Under the pieces are notes generated by a model, which saw only the letters and a program-made list of their open reading frames with translations, did no database searches and was not told the origin of the DNA. Of a DNA stretch of 64,000 nt, positions 58,595 through 64,000 are shown piece by piece. A program made the translations under genes and the position numbers. This DNA is from Chloroflexota bacterium (GTDB lineage Bacteria; Chloroflexota; Limnocylindria; Limnocylindrales; CSP1-4). The DNA lies in assembly GCA_017853275.1 (NCBI GenBank), contig JAFMJV010000005.1:1-64000 (forward strand). Direction: 5' to 3'. How positions within the stretch are numbered: the stretch's first letter is position 1; each line of letters starts with the position of its first letter.

Positions 58595-59524
58595 ATGGAG
58601 CCGGGTGCGATCGTCGCCGTGGACGCGGTCCGGAAGCGGCTCGGCGGGACCGAGGTCGTCGCCGGGCTCTCCTTCGACGTGGCCCCCGGCGAGATCCTCG
58701 GCTTCCTCGGCCCGAACGGCGCGGGGAAGACGACGACGATGCGCATGATCCTGGACATCGTCCGGCCGGATGCGGGGACGATCCGCGTCTTCGGCCAGGC
58801 ACCGGGGATCGCCCACCGCGCCCGGATCGGCTACCTCCCCGAAGAGCGCGGCCTCTACCGGGATGTCCCGGCGATCGAGACGCTCACCTATCTCGGGACG
58901 CTCCGCGGGCTCGCCTCCGGGGAGGCGCGCAGGCGGGGTCTCCGGCTGCTCGGCGAGATGGGGCTCGGTGATGCGGCACGGAAGAGCGGCGCGCAGCTCT
59001 CGCGGGGGATGCACCAGAAGGTCCAGCTGATCGCCGCGATCCTCCACGAGCCCGAGCTGCTCATCGTGGACGAGCCGTTCGGTGGCCTGGACCCGGTGAA
59101 CTCCGACCTCCTGAAGGCCGTCCTGCGCGACCTCCGGGCGCGCGGAACGGCGGTGATCATGAGCACGCACGACATGGCCGATGCGCAGGCGCTGTGCGAC
59201 CGGATCCTCCTCATCGACCGGGGCCGGCGCCTCCTCTACGGCCCGGTGGGGGCGATCCGTGACGCCTTCGCGGACGGGGCGGTCAGCGTGCGCGGCCGTG
59301 GGCTCCCGGGACCGGGCTCCCTGCCGCCCTCCGCCGCGGAGCGGAGCGAGCGCGACGGGACCGTCCGCTACCTCCTCCGGCCGGGGGCGCGGGCCGCGGA
59401 CCTCTTCCGCGAGCTCGCCACGAGCGGGGCGGAGGTGGAGCGCTTCCAGGAGGAGGCGCCGGAGCTCGGGGAGATCTTCGTCCGGGCGGTCGCGGGCGAC
59501 CCGCGCGCCGAGGCGGTCCGGTGA
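58595..59524 (+). CDS. ABC transporter ATPase, NatA-like with DUF4162 tail
   Basis: The 309-residue ATPase has Walker A GPNGAGKTTT, signature LSRGMHQKVQLIAAI, Walker B LLIVDEPFGGLDP and switch His in MSTHDMADAQ. The last 80 residues (DGTVRYLLRPGARAADLFRELATSGAEVERFQEEAPELGEIFV) fit the DUF4162 tail of export ATPases. With the downstream ABC-2 permease it forms a two-gene exporter like NatAB, for ions, drugs or peptides. GTGA overlap with the permease. Confidence 0.9.
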   Translation: MEPGAIVAVDAVRKRLGGTEVVAGLSFDVAPGEILGFLGPNGAGKTTTMRMILDIVRPDAGTIRVFGQAPGIAHRARIGYLPEERGLYRDVPAIETLTYLGTLRGLASGEARRRGLRLLGEMGLGDAARKSGAQLSRGMHQKVQLIAAILHEPELLIVDEPFGGLDPVNSDLLKAVLRDLRARGTAVIMSTHDMADAQALCDRILLIDRGRRLLYGPVGAIRDAFADGAVSVRGRGLPGPGSLPPSAAERSERDGTVRYLLRPGARAADLFRELATSGAEVERFQEEAPELGEIFVRAVAGDPRAEAVR

Positions 59525-60777
59525 GCGGCGGGCGGGCGGGCGGGATCGGCCTCGCGTGGGCGGTCGCGCGGCGCGACTACCTGCGCACGGTGCGCCGGCG
59601 CGGCTTCCTCGTGGCCACCTTCACCCTCCCCCTCACGATCGCGGGCTTCCTCCTTCTCGGCACGCTCGTGGGGAGCTCGGCGGTCCCCGCGGGCGGCGGG
59701 CCGGTCCCGATCGTCGTCGTGGCGGAGACCGCGGTGGACCTGCGCGGGGCCGCGGCGGTCGTCCCCGGCGTCACGCTCACCGACCGGGCCACGGCGGAGG
59801 AGCGGAGCGCGACGGGCGAGATCCCCGCCTGGTTCCTCGTCCCGGAAGGCTGGCCCGCCGATCCCCGGGTGATCCGGACGACCGGGGCGGCGCAGCAGCT
59901 CGACCTCGGCGACGCCGGCCGGGAGAGCGCGGAGCAGGCCTCGCTCGACGCCCTCCTCCGCCTGGCGCTCACGGAGGCCGGCGGTCTCGACCCGCTGGCG
60001 CAGGAGCGGATCCTCCTCCCGGCGATCGTGGAGACGCGCACGGAGACCGGGACGACCGTCTCGGCGGCCGCGCTCGCGGCGTCGTTCATCGTCCCCTTCG
60101 CCTTCGCCCTGCTCTTCGTCCTCGCGATCTTCGTCACGAGCGGCTACCTCCTCCAGTCCGTGACCGAGGAGAAGGAGAACCGGGTCGTGGAGATCGTCCT
60201 CAGCTCCGTCCCGGCCTTTCCGCTCATGGGCGGCAAGATCCTCGGGCTCGGCGCCGCGGGCCTCACCCAGGCGACGATCTGGGCGATCACGGCGCTGCTC
60301 GGGATCTCCCTCCTCGGCGACCGGATCGGCGGCCTGCCGGAGATCGTCCCGGACCCGCTCGTCGTCCTCCTCGCCGCGTCCTACTTCGTCCTCGGCTACC
60401 TCGCCTTCGGGGCGATCTTCGCGGCGATCGGGGCCCTGGCACCCGGGACGCGGGAGGCCCAGCAGTACTCCGGCTTCCTCGGCTTCTTCGCCGTCCTGCC
60501 GCTCGTCCTCTCGGCCGGGATCGCGAGCGATGCCGGCTCGCCGCTCGTCTGGGCGCTGGCGGCGATCCCGCTCACCGCGCCCTCCACGCTCCTCCTCGTC
60601 CTCGCGCTCGGGGACGGGATCCCGTGGCCGATGGTCGGGCTCTCGCTCGTCTCGCTCACCGGCTGGATCATCCTTGCGACCGCGGGGTCCGCCCGCGTCT
60701 TCCGGGCGACGATCCTCCTCTACGGCGCGCGCCCCTCGGTGCGCACGATCGTGGACGCGCTCCTCGCCCGAGGCTGA
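59521..60777 (+). CDS. ABC-2-type permease, NatB-like
   Basis: The 418-residue membrane protein has one N-terminal helix (RRGFLVATFTLPLTIAGFLLLGTLVG), an external domain of about 150 residues, then five helices including SFIVPFAFALLFVLAIFVTSGYLLQSVTEEKENRVVEIVLSSVPAFPLMGGKILGLGAAGLTQATIW. The EEKENRVVEI elbow is typical of NatB/YhaP-type ABC-2 permeases. It pairs with the preceding ATPase; the cargo is unknown. Confidence 0.9.
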   Translation: MSGGRAGGIGLAWAVARRDYLRTVRRRGFLVATFTLPLTIAGFLLLGTLVGSSAVPAGGGPVPIVVVAETAVDLRGAAAVVPGVTLTDRATAEERSATGEIPAWFLVPEGWPADPRVIRTTGAAQQLDLGDAGRESAEQASLDALLRLALTEAGGLDPLAQERILLPAIVETRTETGTTVSAAALAASFIVPFAFALLFVLAIFVTSGYLLQSVTEEKENRVVEIVLSSVPAFPLMGGKILGLGAAGLTQATIWAITALLGISLLGDRIGGLPEIVPDPLVVLLAASYFVLGYLAFGAIFAAIGALAPGTREAQQYSGFLGFFAVLPLVLSAGIASDAGSPLVWALAAIPLTAPSTLLLVLALGDGIPWPMVGLSLVSLTGWIILATAGSARVFRATILLYGARPSVRTIVDALLARG

Positions 60778-60792
60778 GCCCGGAAACGACGA

Positions 60793-60821
60793 GGCCGGCG
60801 CCCCGCTCGGGGTCGCCGGCC
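60793..60821. terminator. Hairpin between the permease and fdxA
   Basis: GGCCGGCG-CCCC / GCTC / GGGG-T-CGCCGGCC forms a near-perfect 12-bp stem between two convergent genes. No T-tract on either side. Confidence 0.55.
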
Positions 60822-60846
60822 CGGTGCCGTCAGGAGCGGACGCGGG

Positions 60847-61137
60847 TCAGGCCCGCGGCTTCCACTCGTCCACGGTGGCGCGCGCGGCGGCCCGGTCCTT
60901 GAACCAGCGGGCGTTGACGCCGGCGTACGCGGCCATCTCCGCGGGGAGCGAGTCCTCCGGGTAGATCGCGTTGACCGGGCACTCCGGCTCGCAGGCTCCG
61001 CAGTCGATGCACTCGTCCGGATCGATCGAGAGCATCCGGTCCACACCCTGCTCGAAGTGGATGCAGTCGACGGGGCAGACCGCCACGCACGACTGGTCCA
61101 TCACGTCGATACACGGCTCCGCGATGACGTAGGCCAT
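60847..61137 (-). CDS. fdxA: 7Fe ferredoxin
   Basis: The 96-residue protein has Cys9, 17, 21, 25, 43, 46, 49 and 53. EPCIDVMDQSCVAVCPVDC lacks the first CxxC, which is the 7Fe pattern: Cys9, 17 and 53 for a 3Fe-4S cluster; Cys21, 43, 46 and 49 for a 4Fe-4S cluster; and Cys25 free. CIDCGACEPECPVNAI follows. The C-terminal 40 residues (EMAAYAGVNARWFKD) are the usual FdxA extension. It could serve the KorAB oxidoreductase of this window. A TAAGAT -10 overlaps the upstream gene's stop codon. Confidence 0.95.
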   Translation of the reverse strand: MAYVIAEPCIDVMDQSCVAVCPVDCIHFEQGVDRMLSIDPDECIDCGACEPECPVNAIYPEDSLPAEMAAYAGVNARWFKDRAAARATVDEWKPRA

Positions 61138-61216
61138 TCCTGTCGCTCTCCCTGGTCAGCCGGCCGTGCAGGCGGCGGCACGCTCGATCGAAGGGCGGCA
61201 GAAGCCGCCGCCCCGC

Positions 61217-61222
61217 ATCTTA
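61217..61222 (-). promoter_or_regulatory. Candidate -10 (TAAGAT) for fdxA
   Basis: TAAGAT overlaps the TAA stop of the cupredoxin gene and predicts a leader of about 73 nt with a GGCGGCGGCTTCTGCCGCC hairpin. Confidence 0.4.
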
Positions 61223-61747
61223 CCCCGCGGCGCGCAGCTCCACCGCCCCCACCATGCCGCGCTCGGGGTGGCCGGGGAGGTTGCAGCGGAGGAGAAGCTC
61301 CACGCCCTCCGGGACCCGCAGCTCCACCACCTCCCGGCCGCCCGATCCAAGGAGGACCCGGAGGCCGGGGATCCCGGGCGGGATGCTCGCCGGCGGTGGC
61401 GTCGTGAAGGGGGCGGGCGGGGTCGCGAGGTCGGCACCCGCCCAGGCCTGCTGGAAGCCCGCATCCCCGAGCGCGAGCTCGTGCTCCACGAGGCCGCCGT
61501 TGAAGACGGTGAGTCGGATCGTCTCGCCGGGGACGAGGACGACCGGGGTGGGGTCGAAGCGGTAGTCGCGCATGATCACGGTGACCGCGCGCGGACGCTC
61601 CGGCGTTCCAGGCTCGGCGATGGCGACCGAGGGGGCGGGGTCGAGCGAGCGCTGGGCACCCACAAGGACGAGCCCGATCGAGATCGCGAAGAAGAGCACG
61701 ACCACGAGGACCGGCGCGCGGGAGATGGGAGACGGGGCGCGCGTCAC
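61220..61747 (-). CDS. Membrane-anchored cupredoxin-domain protein
   Basis: The 175-residue protein has one N-terminal membrane helix ([21 protein letters not shown]) and an external cupredoxin domain. Type 1 copper ligands are in order: His in [12 protein letters not shown], then Cys, His and Met in [21 protein letters not shown]. This matches electron-carrier or copper-binding cupredoxins like those near terminal oxidases or nitrite reductase. No oxidase genes are adjacent. GTG 61747 lies 7 nt after TAGATT, so its mRNA is probably leaderless. Confidence 0.87.
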   Translation of the reverse strand: MTRAPSPISRAPVLVVVLFFAISIGLVLVGAQRSLDPAPSVAIAEPGTPERPRAVTVIMRDYRFDPTPVVLVPGETIRLTVFNGGLVEHELALGDAGFQQAWAGADLATPPAPFTTPPPASIPPGIPGLRVLLGSGGREVVELRVPEGVELLLRCNLPGHPERGMVGAVELRAAG

Positions 61748-61754
61748 GAACGGG

Positions 61755-61760
61755 AATCTA
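61755..61760 (-). promoter_or_regulatory. -10 TAGATT, leaderless promoter of the cupredoxin gene
   Basis: TAGATT is followed by CCCGTTC and the GTG at 61747. Confidence 0.55.
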
Positions 61761-61883
61761 CCCCCTTGCACCGGCGTGCGAAACTTCCCGGCAGGGCCGG
61801 TGGGAGGAGACCGGCCCGCTCCTCCGTGGCACCCGGACCGACCCGGGCCTCCTCCCGCCCGCCGGCGACCGAACCGAGGCCCG

Positions 61884-62981
61884 ATGACCGTCTCGCCGAC
61901 CCCTTCCGCCGCCCCGGGCTCGCCGACGCGCGCCGCGGTCCGGATGGAGGGCCTGCGCAAGACCTACGGCGAGGTCGTCGCGGTCGAGGGGCTGGACCTG
62001 GAGATCGGCGCCGGGGAGTTCTTCTCCCTCCTCGGCCCGTCGGGCTCGGGGAAGACGACGACCCTCCGGATGATCGCCGGGTTCGAGCTCCCCACCGCGG
62101 GCCGGATCCTCCTGGACGGCGAGGATGTCTCCCAGCGGCCGCCCTACGAGCGGGACGTGAACACCGTCTTCCAGGACTACGCGCTCTTCCCGCATCTCAG
62201 CGTGGGCGAGAACGTGGGCTACGGGCTGATGATCCGCAAGGTCCCCCGGGACGAGCGGGCGCGCCGGGTGGCCGACGCGCTCCGGATGGTCCGCCTCACG
62301 GGCCTGGACGACCGGCGGCCGGGCCAGCTCTCCGGCGGCCAGCGGCAGCGGGTCGCCCTTGCCCGGGCGCTCGTCAACCGCCCCCGCGTCCTCCTCCTGG
62401 ACGAGCCGCTCGGCGCGCTCGACCTGAAGCTCCGCCAGGAGATGCAGGTGGAGCTGAAGACGATCCAGCAGGAGGTGGGGATCACCTTCATCTACGTCAC
62501 CCACGACCAGGACGAGGCGCTCTCGATGAGCGACCGGATCGCGATCTTCAACCAGGGCCGGGTGGAGCAGGTCGGCTCCCCGGCGGATGTCTACGAGCGC
62601 CCCGCGACCGCCTTCGTGGCGGGCTTCGTGGGCATCTCGAACATCCTCGAGGGTGCGGTCGCCGCCTTCGTGACGGATGGCGCCGGGACGGTCACCGTGC
62701 GCCCGGAGAAGATCCACCTCCTGGATCCGGGGGACCCGGTTCCGGCCGGCTCGGTCGCGCTCACCGGCCGCGTCCACGATGTCGTCTACCTGGGCTCGGA
62801 CACGAAGTACCTCGTGGAGCTCGACGCGGGCGGGACGCTCGCGGTCATCAAGCAGAACGTCGCGACCTCCTCGATGGAGGCGCTCGCCCTGAAGGGGAAG
62901 CCGGTCCTGCTCGCGTGGGACCGGACGCATACCCTGCCGGTCGCCGCGGATGGCGCCGGCGGGGGTCCTTCCCCGACCTGA
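61884..62981 (+). CDS. potA: Spermidine/putrescine-type ABC ATPase
   Basis: The 365-residue ATPase has Walker [12 protein letters not shown]-loop [21 protein letters not shown], signature [15 protein letters not shown], Walker [17 protein letters not shown] and a C-terminal TOBE domain ([44 protein letters not shown]). This is the PotA pattern. ATG 61884 is chosen because the 104 codons upstream in the track ORF are antisense of the cupredoxin gene. The binding protein follows; permeases presumably lie beyond the window. Confidence 0.9.
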   Translation: MTVSPTPSAAPGSPTRAAVRMEGLRKTYGEVVAVEGLDLEIGAGEFFSLLGPSGSGKTTTLRMIAGFELPTAGRILLDGEDVSQRPPYERDVNTVFQDYALFPHLSVGENVGYGLMIRKVPRDERARRVADALRMVRLTGLDDRRPGQLSGGQRQRVALARALVNRPRVLLLDEPLGALDLKLRQEMQVELKTIQQEVGITFIYVTHDQDEALSMSDRIAIFNQGRVEQVGSPADVYERPATAFVAGFVGISNILEGAVAAFVTDGAGTVTVRPEKIHLLDPGDPVPAGSVALTGRVHDVVYLGSDTKYLVELDAGGTLAVIKQNVATSSMEALALKGKPVLLAWDRTHTLPVAADGAGGGPSPT

Positions 62982-63028
62982 AGCACGGCCCCATCGACGG
63001 AGGCGAAGGTTCCAGAGTGGAGGGAACG

Positions 63029-64000
63029 ATGAAGGGATCGATCCGCAGGACGCTCAGCGCGGGGGTCGGGCTCACGCTCGCGCTCGCCGCGATCGCGCCG
63101 GGTGCGACGCTCGCGCAGGACGTGCCCGAGGGCGCGATGACGGAGATCGGTGCGCCGGAAGGTGCGCTCGAGATCGTCGCCTGGGCGGGCTATGTCGAGG
63201 ACGGGTCGAACGACCCGGCGCTCGACTGGGTCTCCTCGTTCGAGGAGGAGACGGGCTGCCAGGTGAACGTGACGCTCGGCAACACGTCGGACGAGATGTT
63301 CACCCTCATGCAGTCCGGGAACTACGACCTCGTCTCCGCCTCCGGTGATGCGTCGAACCGGCTGATCTCGGCGGGCTCGGTGCAGCCGATCAACCTCGCG
63401 CTCATCCCGAACTACGTGGATGTCTTCGAGGGCCTGAAGAACAAGCCCCACAACACGGTGAACGGCGTCCCCTACGGCGTCCCGCACGGCCGTGGCGCGA
63501 ACCTCCTCATGTACAACACCGAGGCCGTGACGCCGGCGCCCGACAGCTGGAGCGTCGTCTTCGACCCGGCCTCCCCGTACGCGGGCAAGGTGACCGCCTA
63601 TGACAGCCCGATCTACATCGCGGATGCGGCGGTCTACCTCATGACCCACAACCCGGAGCTGGGGATCACGAACCCCTACGCGCTGGACGAGACCCAGTTC
63701 GCCGCCGCGGTCGACCTGCTCAAGCAGCAGCGCGCGATCATCGGCCGCTACTGGGCTCTCTACACGGACGAGATCGCGGCCTTCCAGTCCGGCGACAGCG
63801 TCGTCGGCACGACCTGGCAGGTGATCGCGAACGTCCTCCAGGGGAGCGAGCCCGCGACCCCGATCGAGGCGATCCTCCCGATGGAGGGATCGACCGGCTG
63901 GTCGGATACCTGGATGCTCTCGTCGATGGCGCAGCACCCGAACTGCGGCTACCTCTTCATGAACCACATCATCTCGCCCGCGGTGAACGCGGCCGCCACG
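63029..64000 (+). CDS. PotD/PotF-like polyamine-type substrate-binding protein, 3' end cut by the window
   Basis: ATG 63029 with AGGGA upstream opens a frame that stays open to the last base (324 codons), which is why the ORF track misses it. A signal peptide (SIRRTLSAGVGLTLALAAIAPGATLAQ) is followed by LEIVAWAGYVEDG, WVSSFEEETGCQVNVTLGNTSDEMFTLMQSGNYDLVSASGD, NGVPYGVPHGRGANLLMYNTEAV and FQSGDSVVGTTWQV. These are the strands and hinge of PotD-type proteins. It lies 47 bp after the PotA-type ATPase. Ligand, spermidine or putrescine, cannot be told. Confidence 0.9.
   Translation, partial: MKGSIRRTLSAGVGLTLALAAIAPGATLAQDVPEGAMTEIGAPEGALEIVAWAGYVEDGSNDPALDWVSSFEEETGCQVNVTLGNTSDEMFTLMQSGNYDLVSASGDASNRLISAGSVQPINLALIPNYVDVFEGLKNKPHNTVNGVPYGVPHGRGANLLMYNTEAVTPAPDSWSVVFDPASPYAGKVTAYDSPIYIADAAVYLMTHNPELGITNPYALDETQFAAAVDLLKQQRAIIGRYWALYTDEIAAFQSGDSVVGTTWQVIANVLQGSEPATPIEAILPMEGSTGWSDTWMLSSMAQHPNCGYLFMNHIISPAVNAAAT

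Noticed and set aside
1-64000. tRNA, rRNA, IS elements, prophage or attachment sites
   Set aside because: I looked for T-loop GGTTCGAATCC-type cores, transposase motifs and long direct repeats and saw none. A tRNAscan/Infernal run would be decisive.

Overview
The window is a very G+C-rich, densely packed bacterial chromosome segment with no rRNA, tRNA, phage, IS or CRISPR sequence that I can see. GTG starts are common, Leu is mostly CTC, and 4-bp ATGA/GTGA overlaps are everywhere. Gene content includes a gamma-alpha fused 2-oxoacid:ferredoxin oxidoreductase, an LLM-class (F420-type) oxidoreductase, a ScyD/ScyE-like propeller, a THI5-like riboflavin transporter and an ACT-DUF5612-like protein. 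This fits an uncultured Chloroflexota lineage (Limnocylindria/Ellin6529-like). That placement is inference, not proof. About 57 protein genes are supported. Both ends are cut: an ester-cyclase tail on the left and a PotD-like binding protein on the right.

Layout. 1-12 kb: secreted or envelope proteins (triple dirigent-like protein, S53 peptidase, PrsW-like pseudoprotease with zinc ribbons, GH18 lipoprotein, SpoIID/LytB) plus fabF, a thioesterase and a methyltransferase. 12-19.5 kb: one minus-strand run of korA-korB, an atypical receiver, an M24 peptidase, a small hypothetical and the copper ATPase copA. 19.5-22.4 kb: a riboflavin-type ABC importer behind a clear FMN riboswitch. 22.4-27 kb: xylulokinase, a DMT exporter, a class III aminotransferase and the ACT-DUF5612 protein. 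27-36.8 kb: arginine biosynthesis (argCJB, argF divergent from argGH) with a hypothetical, a sulfotransferase and a ScyD/E protein coupled behind argH. 36.9-41 kb: lysine/DAP operon dapB-dapA-dapD-lysA behind a 170-nt leader with a small leader ORF and a strong intrinsic terminator. 41-50.5 kb: amino-acid-type binding protein, argR, response regulator and histidine kinase, metH, kdgK-eda. 50.5-53.6 kb: SDR, FAD oxidoreductase and phosphotriesterase-family hydrolase. 53.6-58.5 kb: glutamine cyclotransferase, proC, cupin, LLM oxidoreductase, zinc-ribbon methyltransferase and a cobalamin-binding protein. 58.6-64 kb: NatAB-type ABC pair, 7Fe ferredoxin, membrane-anchored cupredoxin and a PotA/PotD-type importer.

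Regulation is unusually legible. At least eleven genes carry a TAnnnT -10 hexamer (CACACT for argF) exactly 6 or 7 nt before the start codon, implying leaderless mRNAs. Genes with real leaders are the exceptions: the FMN riboswitch, the dap leader, and argG with a TTGACA promoter and an approximately 190-nt 5' UTR. ArgR is encoded 11 kb from the argF/argG intergenic region, which holds TGCA-type half-sites.

The most interesting points are the dap-operon leader/attenuator, the FMN-riboswitch transporter whose ATPase gene lacks a visible canonical start before its conserved N-terminus, the leaderless promoter set, the catalytically dead PrsW-like protein, and three convergent gene pairs that interlock their stop codons through a single CTAG.
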